In this document: positions 46,694 to 59,599 of the stretch, one piece after another
Layout of the letters: every line of letters starts with the position of its first letter
Position numbering within the stretch: the stretch's first letter is position 1
Program-made: the position numbers and the translations under genes
The notes under the pieces: generated by a model
What the model saw: only the letters and a program-made list of their open reading frames with translations
What the model was told of the DNA's origin: nothing
Databases searched by the model: none
NCBI GenBank assembly: GCA_029817715.1
Contig: JARUPY010000189.1
Coordinates: forward strand, 2,232,001 to 2,296,000
Source: Melastoma dodecandrum
Lineage: Eukaryota > Streptophyta > Magnoliopsida > Myrtales > Melastomataceae
Reading direction: 5' to 3'
Length of the DNA: 64,000 nt

Positions 46694-46799
46694 GTCATCT
46701 GATTCGATCCTCAAAGAATAAAGGTTGTGGATGATGATCTTGAGCTGTGGCAGAAAATCAGCAGAACTTTAGGATGATATGTTGTTGAAGTTTTCGGGA

Positions 46800-46905
46800 C
46801 TTTGGGCTTGATCCGGCAGCACTTCAGCACTATGGGCATTATCCGGCAGAGCTTTGATAGCTTGATGAAGTCGTCGGGGCCTTTGGGCTTGATCCTGCAG
46901 AACCT
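46800..46905. repeat. Short degenerate repeats around cttgatccggcag
   Basis: The motif gggc(t/a)t(g/t)atcc(g/t)gcag appears three times within about 100 bp (about 46805, 46835 and 46887). The spacing is irregular. Confidence 0.45.
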
Positions 46906-47129
46906 CGGGGCGCGTTGCAGAAGAACACCGAGGCACTGGCTGTCGGCGGGGCGGAGCTTCGGCGAGCGGGAGGGGGCGAGAATCTTCAAGGGCTCCAATA
47001 ATCTTCTCTCCACCTATGTGTGTGTAGTGTGTATGGTGTGTTGTGTTGTCCCTGTATGCCTTGAAGATGCATCTATGTTTAAGGCTCCAGGGCCGATTTA
47101 TATTAGGCAGTTGGTTTCCCCATAATAGG

Positions 47130-48812
47130 TATCTTATTGTGGACCGAGCTATGGGCCGGGCTTAAAATTGGGTTTATTTTGACCCAGAATGATTATGTTT
47201 GAATTGGGCTTATAACCCTTTTGTGACATTGTAAGAATATATGGGTAGCCTTCCCTTCATTCACGGCCTGAATAATTACCATTTCATGGATTTGGGTGTA
47301 TGGCCTATTTACAATCCATACAAATTAGACTCAATATGAGGCCCATGTTATGATGACACTATAGACAAAAATTTAATGTCTACAAATGCCCACACTTTAA
47401 TTCATTTCTCAAATATAGGTTATAATATAAAGAGAATAGAATTAAACTAATCTTCATTTGTCACAGTTCTTTTGATCTTCTTATCAGTCTGCAACGAAGG
47501 CGGGAGTTACAAACATGTATGAGGCTGTGATTTGATCCCTATTAAACGCTCGAGTAACAACGGTGACCTAGCCGCTCAAAATAAAAATGTGATTTCTGGA
47601 GGACGTACATACGGCTAATTCTCAATGCGTTACTTATGGGTGTAAGAAAGGTGCACATATATCTCAAATTTCTTGTATAACAAAACCGCAACGTATACAC
47701 TTAATCTCGATTTCTTCATCCAACTGTCCATCGTGGTCTCCTCAACGACACGGATCATACTCGTACTTCTTGTCGGCGACTTTCTTGCCTCTCGGTTAAA
47801 ATCTTACGCGCTCTTAATTTCTGTTTTGGCGCCTTTAAGACATTAATCGAATTCTTTCCACAAAGTCTCTAGCTCGACTTCTTCCGGATTCTTCTTAGGA
47901 CTACGTCGTCACCCTACTCGAATAACCACTCAGTGATCTTGGGGTGGGTGCTTCCATTCCTCGACACAACAAATTCCTTTCCCTTTCTTTTTCCTTAAAT
48001 TTGTTTCAGCTTTCTTCGACATGTTAAGTGTATGCCTCTACCCGCGTTCGGCTTGTTTCACTCATATACATGGACATATATATATATATTGTACATACAT
48101 ATAATTTTGATTCTTAATTTATGACCGATTTAGGTCACTTTATCATTTTTTCGTATAATAATATATGCCCACATATTACATCAATAAAATGAATGGCTAC
48201 AGGCACATATATGAGATTTTTTTTTAAGCCCAAATATTTGTACGTCACTTTCCTCCCTAAAAAAGGGTATCCACCTCTAAAAGGTAGGGACAGATCATAA
48301 CTTTACAAGAAAAAAACCAGGCTCCTAACTTTAACGAGATTTATTTCTGATTTTATACCACTTTCCCCAAGTAATATTTTCTTGTCTGGTTCCCCTAATT
48401 TGAATTCTGATTGGAAAGCAAAGAACTTAATCGTTCTTCATCTGGGAAGAAGTGAAAAAATGGGGGTGTAAAATATTATTATTATGGGAATGTAACATTA
48501 TCTAATCCCCATTGTGCGGATGTATATTCTTTGTGTATTTCCCATTTTATTTCTCCCCCCTTAAACAAATGCACACGGACGAATGAACTTGTTCATCGAC
48601 CTGGAGTTTGTGCCCATACACTTGTATCCATATGCTCAACTATATGAATTTGACTCAAATATCAAACAAAGTAGATTCGGAAACATGAATTTAACTCGAC
48701 CATCAGTGTATAGGGACTAAAATTAGGAATATATTCACCCTCCCTTCAATATCTTGCATACTCTTATTTTTGGTATTATAATATCACTAATTCCAATCCT
48801 TCTCTTCGTACG
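47130..48812. other. AT-rich intergenic; no gene recognised
   Basis: No coding family is recognised in either strand. TGGGCC/GGGCTT motifs at about 47145-47205 look like promoter or LTR sequence, but no pair was found. A TATA-like ttataaatagg at 48826-48836, just right of this interval, may belong to the mobile-domain pseudogene. Confidence 0.35.
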
Positions 48813-49317
48813 TTGGTCTTGGGAATTATAAATAGGATATCCCTTCTCCTTCAAACGTTGTCCTCCCTCTTCTCCTGTGCGACGTGGTTAGTTATTGTCT
48901 CACTTCATATGCGAGCTTGCTCTTGGTGGTATCTCACAACTGTTTCTTATGTACTGAGTGGCTGTGATTCCTTTTTTTTTTTAATTTCTCTTTTATGGGC
49001 AATCTCATCTCTTCATGGGCAGGACGTGATTTTGTGCATCTTTCCTTCTTGATCTGAAATCTTATTTTTCGCCCCCGCTTTTTTCATAATGCCTGACATC
49101 TTCGCATGTCTTGGCCAGGGACGTCCAACTCTCAACTCATTGAGGAGTCAAGGAAAACCATTGTCGGAATACATTGTCAGTTACTCGCGAGAGATATTTG
49201 ACGTTATGTCCTATATCAAAATCTTTTTCTAGGAGATCTTCCATAAGGCACGCGTGATTTATTATTTATTTGTTATTGCTTTATAGGTTATTCGCTTTTG
49301 GATATTCCATGGACTGC

Positions 49318-49490
49318 CGCCGGATATTCCCTCCGCCTTTCCCGTACTCTTAGGACCGCTGCCGGATATTCCCTTGATCTTTTCCGTATGCTTGGGACCA
49401 CTGCCGGATATTCCCTCAGCATTTCACGTACACATGGGACCCTGTCGGATATTCCCTCGGCCTTCCTTCGTACACAAGATGCTTGCCCGA
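49318..49490 (+). repeat. 42-bp minisatellite, about four copies
   Basis: The motif gccggatattccct begins at about 49320, 49362, 49404 and (as gtcgg) 49444, giving a period of 40-42 bp. Copies also share a cttt(c/t)ccgta...ttgggacc spacer. The array lies just upstream of the mobile-domain pseudogene. Confidence 0.8.
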
Positions 49491-51544
49491 TATTTCACTT
49501 TACTCACTTATCCCTTTACTTGCCAGGATTCGTTTGAGCCATGGTTCATTTTATCAAGAAGATCGTATCTGAGTGCGAGTATCTATGTGTTGCTGAAAGT
49601 GAAGGTGACCTCCGTAACAGGTGGAATTAGTAATGCATCGTCCACTGATTGGGTTTTTTGCCCCACCTTGTGACCAGTTGGATGAGTATCGGATAATCTA
49701 AGTAATTAGTCACAAAAAACCCTGAGACCTCCTTACCGGATATGTGGTTGCTGAAGTCACTTCCTTATTCACATTCGTTCGGGAGGAACATCATTTCTGG
49801 AAAGTCTGAGCGGGTACACTCTTTTCGTTTTCACAGTGAATTCAGTTTTATACCAAAATATTGGGAATTGCTTGAAGATACAGTCTCTTGTAATGAAGAA
49901 GTTCTTAGGAAGGCCAACATATTTGATGTCATATGTTGCTCACACTATAGTTATAACCGTAACAATGATGTCATGCGGGCATTCTGTGAAGCTTGGTGTC
50001 CGGAGTTTAATGTCCTTGAAACATCCCGTTGAGCTTTTTCTATTTCACTTTGGGATCTTTTTAGGCTTGGTGGGCTTCCTATTCATGGCAAAATGTATGA
50101 AGAGACGATCCCTTGCTTGAAAGAACTCACCGGCTTGAACTCCCGAAACAGATTCCTTCCGAAGAGCTTTATGGCATTTTTTGATCTTCTGAAACGAAAC
50201 ACTGAGGGTGATAGAAGTCGGCAGAAAAATAAAGACGTCATGAGTAAGGAGGTTGTTCCTATCTCGTCTTAGATTGAGTTCTGGTTCAGGGGAGATAAGA
50301 AATATATTAGGCCTCCTAGGCACATGCCAAAGAAATTGACTCGTCCAAAGAAATCTCATGATCCTACAAGGCCAATAGCAGATGTATCTCTCTAGAGCCA
50401 CAAGCAGGAACCTTTGAGGATTTGGGCATTAGCGAAGAAATGCGTTTGCAGACTTATATATCTGCTTTCATCGCCTGTTGGTTATGTGTATTTGTATTTC
50501 CATGTGACAAAGCATATATACGTCTGGAGACGTTCAAGGTAGCGAACTTGATAGTCGTAGGAAAATGCTTTAACCTTGCGGTACCTGTTTTGGCTACCGT
50601 ATACCGAGGATTGAATGAGATTTACAATTTCATTCCCGCTGAGGCTCCTAAAGTCTGCTTTCCAATGCATTACGTGTACGGATAGTTATCGTTCTATTTT
50701 CAAACTTACTTTCCTGTTCCGAATGATGTTGTTAGCCCTCCGATGATTGGTTATTCTGGCGAAGGTGGAGTACTTTACTTTAGTGCTCATGCGGCTCGAG
50801 AACTTATTCATGACAGGGGAATACATATTGGTGTCATAATTTCTTTCATAGGAAGGGAGATCTTTGGATTGAGGATTCTTCTGAATTAGATGAGAACTCA
50901 TTGAGCTTTTTCATAAGAATCGAACCATGTTATTTGACATTAAGGCGCGACAGCTCTTTTATTGTGGAATCTTATAATCCTCCGCACTTCAACCGTCAGC
51001 TTGGGTTTTGTCAGGACATTCCATACACACTGAAGCACACTGAAGCGTGATATACGATCCTCCTCATTAGATGAAGGACACATATTGTGGCGTCTCTCAG
51101 TGCGAAACATGACTAAACACATGCCGTACGAAGAGGTACTTTCAATGGTGGAGATAAAATCATGATGATTACCTCAAACGAGGGATGGAGGCACTGATCA
51201 TCATCTTCCACGTAAAGATGTCGATACTGTGGAAAAGCTAGCCAAGCTAGTTAGCATAGCCCAAAAGAGAATGCCTTTACCGCCAAATATAGGTATTTAT
51301 AAACACACCTATCCTTCTTTTTGTTTGTTTTTGTTTTACTTTGTTAAACATGCCTTGCTTTCATTGACAGCTATACATTCTGAAAAGTCACAAACTCCCG
51401 ATGACAAAAGACATTTCAAGAGGCAGATGCGTTCGAGACATGCATCTGGGGACCTTGATGTCGTCGAAGATGGGTCAGATGATATCATCCCGGCTAGCAA
51501 TCAGTTAGTGAACATCTTATGTCATTTAGGTACATGTTCTAAAT

Positions 51545-54500
51545 TAGGGGTGGCAATAAAATCTGATAACCCGATAATTCAAACTGAATCGAACCAAACC
51601 AAATCAATAGTTTCGGATTTTTTATTTTTTTATTATCGGTTCGGTTTTAATATTTTAATTTCGGGTCATTTTTTTGTTTTTTTATTAGAGTTTAATGGGT
51701 TCGGTTTGACCCAAAAAACCCATTAACCAAGGTTATTTTTGTCATTGTACGTAATGACTATATAAGAGAAAGGAACCCTGCTATTTTTTCCTCCCTTCGG
51801 CCTCCGCTCCCTTCTCCCAATTGCGCAGCCAAGCCTCACCCATTTCTTCGAATCCAGCCACACCCATTTCTTCAAGTTCCTTTCATCCCTAAGTTTCAAT
51901 GAAGCACTCAATTGTAAGTCGTGATCAAAATAATGAGCACGAATCTGATATCATTTCAAACTTTTGATTAGTAGCATATTTTGAACTGACACTCGATTTT
52001 AAATTTGGATTTGTGAAATTTTTTTGTTTTTGTCGAATATAGAAATGAATTCACATCCGAGTGAAGATGGATGTGGTGCCGATGCTACTAGTCAACCCGT
52101 TTCGGTGCAATCAACCCATATTCATGCGGAACAAGACCAACCAGTTGGTAATACTACGAGAAAAAATGGTCATGGGAACATTTTGATGTATTGCATTCCG
52201 ATGAACAGAATAATGAGTATTCTAAATATCACTATTGTACAAAAGATTTTGTTCACATAGTGCAATTGGAACTAGCACACTTCTTGCACATCTTGGTAGA
52301 TGTAAGAAGAACCCTAATAATAAAGAAAAAAATCAGACTAGAATATCTTTCCCATCTATTAAAAGTTCTTCTAATAGTAAAATATGGAAGTTTGACCAAA
52401 CTACAAGTGGAAGAGCCCTTTGATGTTTATATTGGATTAATTACCTTTTAAGAATGTAGAGAATGAAGGATTTAGGCAATTTATGGCATTTGTACAACCT
52501 GAATTTATTGCTACTTGTCGAAATTCCTTGAAAAATGAGATTATCTATATTTATTCAGATGAAAAGACAAAATTGAAAAATATATTTTTATGAAATGCCA
52601 ACTAGGGTTGTCTTACAACAAATTATGAACATCATGTCAAAATTTAAATTATGTGTTTGACTGCTCATTTTATTGATGCTAACTAGATTTTACAAAAGAA
52701 AATATTAAGTTTTCGTCCGATTTCTGGTCATTCGAGATAAATAATTGGTAAAGCTATTGAGTCATTTTTGGCTAGTTGGGGTATTAATAAAATCTTTTGT
52801 TTAACTATTGATAATGCTAGCTCGAGTGATATTTGTATTCAATATTTGAAAAGAAAGTTTCAACATCGAGATACACTTATTTTGAAAGGTGAATATCTTC
52901 ATATGAGATGTTGCGCTCACATTTTTAGTTTAATTGTTAAAGATGGGCTAAACGAAATGATTCTATTATAAGAATTTAAAGTGCAATTCGTTATGTGTGG
53001 TCTTATCCCTCACGATTTGCTAAGTTTATGACAAATGTTAAAAGCGAGAAAGTTGAGCATAAAAGTTTGTTATGCTTGGATGTTGAAACAAGATGAAATT
53101 CCACTTATATGATGATTGATTCTGCTTTGAAATTTCAAAAGGTTTTTGACATAATGGAGATTCATGAAATCAAGTTCATTGACGAATTTAATAGAATAAA
53201 AGGAGTCCCTACTTATGATGATTGGAAGTATGCACTTGATATTATGCCATTTCTTGAGTTAAAAATTCTGGTTCATCTTATGTTACTACTAACTATTATA
53301 TGAATGAGATTTTTGGTATTGGCATGATGATTAATAAATATTGTTCACAGGAAGATATGGGTTTAGTTTCAATGGCTGAAAGGATGAAGCTGAAGATTGA
53401 AAAATATTGGGGTAATGTGAACAACATTAACATTATGTTATTCATAGCTATAATATTAGATTCTAAGCATAAATTGAAATATGTTAAATGAGTTGTTGGT
53501 GTTTTCTATGAAGAAAAAAAAAAAGGGAAAGAGTTGTTACAGAAAGTAGAGGCGACACTTGGAGCATTATTTGATCACTATAATAGTATTCTTATCAAAA
53601 CTATTTCGCATACACAAAATAACTTAAACTTAAGTGAAACATCCATTGATACATGTTTAGATGTAATGACTACAATGTATTTGAAACAAGCGAAAAATGA
53701 AAATGTTAAAGAAAATTCCGAGTTGAATAAGTATTTGGCTGAGGCTTGTGAAACTTCTTTTGGCTTAGATTTTAGCATTTTGGATTGGTGGAAATTGAAC
53801 TCTTCTAGATATCAAGTTTTATCTGTGGTGGTACAAGATGTTTTAGCTATTCTTGTTTCAAACGTTGCTTCCTAGTCTGCTTTTAGTATTGGAAGACGAG
53901 TCATCGATGCATATCATAGTTCGTTCTCTCCTATGACAATGGAAGCACTTACATGTGCTCAAAATTGGCTGGAAGTAGACAAGCTGGATCTTTTTCGATT
54001 GATCAATATTCTGATGAATTAAAAGCTTTTGAAACAGGTAAGTTCGATAAATTTCATATATTCAAATGTTTTTTTTCATTTTATATTAATTGATAATACA
54101 ATTATGTTATTCTTTATTTTAGATTTGTCTGAAAATGTCGATTCTTATTACAACATTGAGGAGTAATTTTAAGAGATTTATTCCACGTAAGGATGTTAGT
54201 ATTGATTTTTTTAAAATCATATCTTATATATGTAATATTTTTCTTTTCAATGATTATATGTTATGCAAGTAGAAGATATTGTCGCACAAGCCCACGCAAA
54301 TTTTGTGCATTAAACTAGGTTGAAAGTTTCAGAGTTACATGTCATTTGACATTTTGTAATTACCCTTCTTTTTTTTTAAATTGGGGAACTATTGCATGTC
54401 AAAATTTTTTAACTCCAGAATTGTAAGCACATTTTTTTATAAAGTAATTTATGTTTTATGATTTTATCCGGTCTCGAATTGAACCAAACCAAAAAAACGG

Positions 54501-54620
54501 TTCGGTTTAAAAAAAATATTTCGGTTCAGGTTAACATTTTGGGTCGAAATGTACTAATCAGATAATAGTGGTTCGGGTACAAAATGTACTCAACCTGATC
54601 CCAGACCATTTACAAACTAA
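51545..54620 (+). mobile_element. hAT transposon, defective
   Basis: This element of about 3,076 bp begins taggggtggcaat, a typical plant hAT terminus. It is flanked by identical 8-bp duplications, TTCTAAAT, at 51537-51544 and 54621-54628, the TSD size of the hAT superfamily. The right terminus (...catttacaaactaa) is only a poor inverse of the left one, so it has decayed. Subterminal TTCGGTT/AACCGAA repeats occur at both ends (about 51605-51720 and 54470-54540), as is usual in hAT elements. It carries a broken transposase gene. Confidence 0.88.
52045..54165 (+). pseudogene. hAT transposase with BED zinc finger (decayed)
   Basis: A BED finger is spread over two frames at about 52160-52330 (YHYCTKD then GTSTLLAHLGRCKKN). 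Further on come LTIDNASSSD and MRCCAHIFSLIVKDGL (about 52770-52970), AERMKLKIEKYWG with FIAIILDSKHKLKYV (53370-53490), and the C-terminal dimerisation domain with RRVIDAYHSSFSPMTMEAL and AQNWL (53890-53970). This is the order of zf-BED RICESLEEPER-type plant hAT transposases. Frame changes and many stops separate the parts. Confidence 0.85.
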
Positions 54621-55474
54621 TTCTAAATGATCCGTGCCTCATTTCGACTTTGTTTGTTACTGCAGCTTGCAAATGAGTTGGCCGATTTCATGGGTGACAA
54701 TGATGAGCCTTTGGTATTGATCCCTCCTGCTCAAGAGCTCCTGAAACACAAGGATAAGCATGTTGTGAAGGAAGTGATCCAGCCTGAGGGAAACAACGGT
54801 CAACGGTCCTTCTCATTTTGTTGATTTAATCTCAACTACACCAGTCTTATAGCCTTTCTGCTTTAACTCTATAGCCCCGCGAGCATATCAGAGGTTTGCA
54901 ACTAGTATTTGGGATGATATCAAGGAGAAGATTTTGAGGACCCCTTTTAGTAGAAGTCATGTTATTGCCGATGAGATTAAGAATCCTCTCAATCTCATCG
55001 ATAAGTGCGAGCATTTAGATCTGACTCTCACTCACTCTTTGATCAGGAAGTATATAGAATACGATGCTCAGACTTAGCGACCGCTATTAAAGGAGTGATG
55101 AGTACCACAAATCGTGACAAAGAGGTTGCGTTGACCAGAAATTATCTCGCTGAAGCCGAAGCTGAAGAGAACAATATCATGGTGGAGAAGACCAACCTAA
55201 AGGCCAGCTTGTTGACGATGGGATTCGGATTGAAGTGCGCCAAAGATAATTATTTGATTGCAATAAGGCGAAGGTAGATCAGGAGGACATTCTCAAGAAG
55301 GTTATAACCAAGGCTGATGATGTGAATGTAAAGGGTGAGGGCTTGAAGGAATCCATGCGTGCTTTGGAGGGAGTTAACATGGTCCGTGACGAAGATCTTT
55401 TGTCTTTGGAAGAGCTTCGCGAGTTGATCGAAACCTCACGCGAGGAGATTGCACAATTTACTCTAGAGCCTTGA

Positions 55475-55838
55475 ACTTTTTTATTTTCTTGTCCATTTAG
55501 GTTTTGGAATTCGATTCCTCCCCTTGTTATACAAGACTATCAATAATAATCATTTTTTAATAAAAATGGTTCCGAGTTTGTGCGGACTAGGATTATATCA
55601 TAATTTTTTTATTCGACAGTCACAGTTTATACTCATGCGAGCTAAAATTATTACATGACATCGTTATTAAGTTGTTCACATTTTATACTTGTGCGGGCCA
55701 AGAGTATTACATGGAGATCTTTTTCTTTATTTTTCTTCATTTTCTTCTTTTTTTCTTTTATTTATTTTTTATTTTTTTGCTTTTTATTTTGTTTAGTGCC
55801 CCTTTTATTATTTTTTTTATTTTGTTTGTTTTTTTTTT
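55475..55838. other. T-rich stretch between the PMD pseudogene and the Tat element
   Basis: A long T-rich tract runs from about 55725 to 55845. On the minus strand it reads as A-rich with a GGGG core (about 55800), possibly the polypurine tract of the Tat element; if so, its 3' LTR would lie to the left. I could not define LTR ends. Confidence 0.35.
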
Positions 55839-57262
55839 TTAATTTTGTGTCATGCAGTTTAAGCTCATGTGAAATAGAGCCTTATTCTTTAGTATCACTT
55901 CTGCCTTCCCATTGATCGGTCCGACGTGTACTCCATCTTGGTCAATTATCTTGTACATGCCCCTGATGTAATCCTCTTGGACTACGTACGGACCATTCCT
56001 CTTGGATGTGAATTTACTCTCAATCTTATGCGTGACGATTATAGGTCTTTTTACCACCAAAACAAGGTCTCAAACTTGTAAGGAGCGATATCGTACTTTT
56101 TTATTAAACGATTTCGACATCATTGCCTAATAGCACTCAATCAGTTGTTGGGCTTCAAGTCATTTTTCATCCAAGTCTTCTAATTCCTGTAAGCGTAGTC
56201 GCGCATTATCCTCTTAACAAAATCCCTCATGTACAGTTCTTTGCAATGACAATATTTGTCTTTCAAGTGGAAGGACTGCCTCAACACCGTAGACCAAAGA
56301 GTGTGGAGTCATTTGGGTCGTAGTTCTATAAGTCGTACGATATGCCCAGAGAGCTTCTCCAACCTGTTTGTGTCAAACTCTTATGGCTTTATCGACACCT
56401 TTTTGAGGGGGTTGCATAGTGTCTTATTGAACGCTTATGCCAACCCTTTCTGACTGCAAAATACATGGAAGAGTTATATTATTTGAAGCTGAATTGCTCA
56501 TAGAATTTGTCTATGGCCTTATTATAGAGTTCCGACCATTATCAGTAATAATGTAGCGAGGCACACCATAACGAAAAATGATGTTATTCTTGATGAAGGT
56601 AATCACGGATTCCTTCTTCACTTCCTGGAAAGGTGCAGCTTCAGCCCCTTTAGAAAAGTAGTCGGTCGCTACCAGAATGTATGAATGGCCCCTGACGATT
56701 ACAACATCTAACCCCCGACCTTCAAATGGTTAAGATGCTACAGTATGATGTATCGGTTCAGGTGATTGATGGATGAAGTTCGCATGAAACTGACAAGCTT
56801 CACATTTCTTAGCGTAATCTATGCAATCTTTTACCATTGTCAGCCAATAGTAGCCTATTCTCTTTAGTTGAAAGTGAAGTTTAGGGCCAAATTGATGAGC
56901 TCCACAAACTCCGGAGTGTGCTTCCCCCATTGCTCTAGCAGCCTCTTCTTTCCCAAGACACTACAAAAACACTCATTTGAATAATCCCCGATAAAGAGTA
57001 TTCTTGAAGTATATAAATCAGGGAGCTCTTCGATCTACTTTCTGTTTGAGATCAATGGGCAATTTTCCATGTTCGAGAAAGTGATGAGTGGTTGTCTCCA
57101 ATCTTGATTTTCCACATGATTGACGGATATGAGATTAACTTCGTATGTCTCTTCCTCGTCATGGATTAATGGAACCACCCATGTTTGACATAATCTGATG
57201 CGGACCTCCCTATCTTCTGAGGTATATGCGGAGGCTAAACTCGCCAAGGCATCTACTTGCAC
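55839..57262 (-). pseudogene. Tat-element integrase pieces
   Basis: The segment 57035-57262 (VDALASLAS) is the linker before integrase. The segment 56730-56930 carries the zinc-binding HHCC part (GVCGAHQFG..., KCEACQFHA). The segment 55839-56060 carries the C-terminal part (SKFTSKRNGPYVVQ, YKIIDQDG). The catalytic core between them is broken by frame changes. Confidence 0.72.
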
Positions 57263-57289
57263 ATTCTCCTTTCTCGGTATATGGCTTAT

Positions 57290-57862
57290 TGTAATGTCCG
57301 GGAACCATCTGCGAGTTTAACCACGTAGTCATGACAAGGCAAAAGCTTTGGGTTGCGAACCTCGTATGTGAATAGAAGTTGATTAATCACAAGCTTGGAG
57401 CCTCTATATACTCTCAAACCATGTACTTTGTTATCCATGACCATTTCTAGCCCGAGTATGAGAGCCTGATACTCGATAATATTGTTTAAGCATAATTAGG
57501 TGAGGATATATGCATAAGGGATGACGTATCCTTCAGATGTAATACAATACCACTCCAATTCCAACATCTCTTTGAGTCGTTGATTCATCAAAGAACATCT
57601 TTCATGAGGAGGGGACATCTACCAACATAACTTCCCCATCAGGTAATTCTTCTAACACTTTCCAATCATCTAGTATAGGATGATCTGCCAAGAAGTCAAC
57701 CAAAGTTTGTCCTTTTTGAGGCGCATAGAATATCTCAAACTCCTGGAGCATAAGTATCAATTTCACAAGACGACCAAATAAAAATGGTCTTGACGTTGTA
57801 TATTTGAGAGGATTTGCTCGTGATATGAGGCGAACAGAGTGTGCCTGCAAATAATGTCGCAA
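57290..57862 (-). pseudogene. Tat-element RNase H domains (two types)
   Basis: The retroelement RNase H is represented at 57602-57862 by HYLQAHSVRLISRANPLKY and FLADHPI. To its left a second, archaeal-type RNase H starts with ALILGLEMVMDNKVHGLRVY and SKLVINQL (about 57300-57470). This extra RNase H is a hallmark of Tat elements. Stops break both. Confidence 0.72.
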
Positions 57863-58201
57863 CTTTTACATTACGAACATTAAAGCAAGACATGTCTTCT
57901 CGATTGGAGAATAATTTAATTTTGCTCCGGTTAAACTATTCAAGTAGTACAATGCATTTTCTTTTCCATCGTAGTTCTCCTAGGCTAGCAGGACTCCTAA
58001 AGAAGCTTCTTACACCTCTATATAAAGTATGAGTGGTCTTCCTTGAATTGGTTCACTTAGGACCGATGGTTTCGACAAATAAGCCTTTATGCTATTGAAC
58101 GCATTTTCGCACGCTTCGTCCTACTCAAAAGGAGTACCTTTCTTCATAAGTCGATGGAAATAATGGTACCGTCTGACCAAATTCGATATAAACCTTCTAA
58201 T

Positions 58202-58884
58202 TTAATCCAGCTTCCTTTGAAGGCTCTTTAGTTCATGCATATTTTTTGGTGGGTGCATCTTTTTGATTGCATCAATTTTGGACCGATCAACCTCGATACC
58301 ACGGTGTCGCACCATAAATCCTGGGAACTTTCCGGATGTAACTCCAAAGGTGCATTTTAGAGGATTCATCTTCAACTGATATTTACACAAAATATTACTG
58401 TCTTTAAGTCTTGGACGTGATCCTTCCTCCGTTTGTACTTTACAACAAGATCGTCCACATAACACTCAACATTCTTCTGGAGCATATCGTCAAAGATTCG
58501 CTACATATCTCTTTGATATGTAGCTCCTGCATTCTTCAATCTAAAAGACATCACCTTATAGCAATATATTCCTTTTGGAGTACGAAAAGCCGTCATTTCC
58601 TCGTCCTTAGGGTCCATTCGGATTTAGTTGTATCCCGAGGATCCATCCATAAAACTAAGGATTTCATAGCCACTGGTCGCATCTACTACTATCTCAGTGA
58701 TCAAGAGAGGAAAATCATCCTTGACACATGTAATGTTGAGGTTGCGAAAATCAACGCAAACTCGAAGCTGACCATTCTTCTTCCTAACAGATACAATATT
58801 TGCAATCCATATTGGATATTTCACCTTCGGAATAAATCCAGCTTCGATGTGCTTGTTAACTTCAACTTCTATCAATGGGATCAA
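58202..58884 (-). pseudogene. Tat-element reverse transcriptase
   Basis: The N-terminal part at 58624-58884 contains KKNGQLRVCVDFRNLN and ILSFMDGSSGYN. A stop follows in place of the usual Gln. The C-terminal part at 58202-58465 contains MNPLKCTFGVTSGKFPGFMV and RHRGIEVDRSKIDAI. The catalytic YVDD region falls between (about 58440-58500) and is damaged by frame changes. Confidence 0.82.
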
Positions 58885-59234
58885 CTCTGCGAGAACGCAT
58901 CGTTGAGCTTGCTTTATGGGACGAAATCCATGCTTGCTATCTTTGGATCAAGGCCAACATTTCTTTATAGCACCATCCGAAGACGTCTCTGTATTCTTTC
59001 AATAGTTGGACATACGACTCTTCTTCTTCAGGGGTCAAACTTGCACTAAGGAATGTAGGGCGATGATGCCCTTCCTCCACAAGATTGACTTCTTTCAATT
59101 CGTCAACAATAGATTTCTTCCATCTTCGAATACTTTCGGAGCATCTTCCGCATCATCTCCTTTAGCAGAAGTGTCTTCATTAATCAGAAATTGTAATGTG
59201 GTGGGAAGCAACAACATCATCTTCATTATTACTT

Positions 59235-59465
59235 GGCAAAATATTAAATTATGGCCTCAACTATTGACCAACTTTCTGTTTTGGCCTAAATTTTGTTTGT
59301 TATATGATTTTGACCCAAACTTCTGTTTTAACCTATTTTATGGCCCGACGTCGACGACGTTACGAGCTTACTGACGTAGACTTAACGTCAGCTGACGTGG
59401 ATTTGACGTGGCAAAATTTTCGCTCTCCACGTCACTCCTACGTGGCGACACGTGGACACAAAATT
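59235..59465. repeat. Left TIR of the Pack-MULE
   Basis: It matches the right TIR in inverse over about 210 bp, with a local extra of about 20 bp (gtagacttaacgtcagctga) near 59380. It contains several ACGTGG/CCACGT motifs. Confidence 0.88.
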
Positions 59466-59599
59466 ATTCCCCTGACCCCCCTTTTGCCATCTCCTATTCT
59501 TCCCGATCGAGAACCCTAATCCCCCTTTCTTTACCCCTTTCGTCACCTGCCTCCGTCACCCGGTCCTCCGACAAGCCTCCCCATCCCCTTCCCTCTCGA

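Larger units (their letters stand above)
49541..55474 (+). pseudogene. Plant mobile domain (PMD, aminotransferase-like) gene, split by a hAT insertion
   Basis: The left part (49541-51500) contains the PMD core, CEAWCPEFNVLETSR, then WDLFRLGGLPIHGKMYEE and PKSFMAFFDLLKR, with a TGA between SR and the next block and many later stops. It continues into a spliced C-terminal part with KLVSIAQKRMPLPPN and KRQMRSRHASGDLDV. The right part (54660-55474) resumes after an acceptor (gttactgcag) with LANELADFMGDNDEP and a coiled-coil end (LAEAEAEENN, EELRELIETSREE). Between them lies a complete hAT element in what was an intron. PMD genes occur in transposons and in domesticated silencing factors such as MAIN/MAIL1. 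This copy is dead. Confidence 0.7.

Noticed and set aside
55655..55915. 86-codon hydrophobic Phe/Leu-rich open frame
   Set aside because: It is a translation of a poly-T tract, not a membrane protein.
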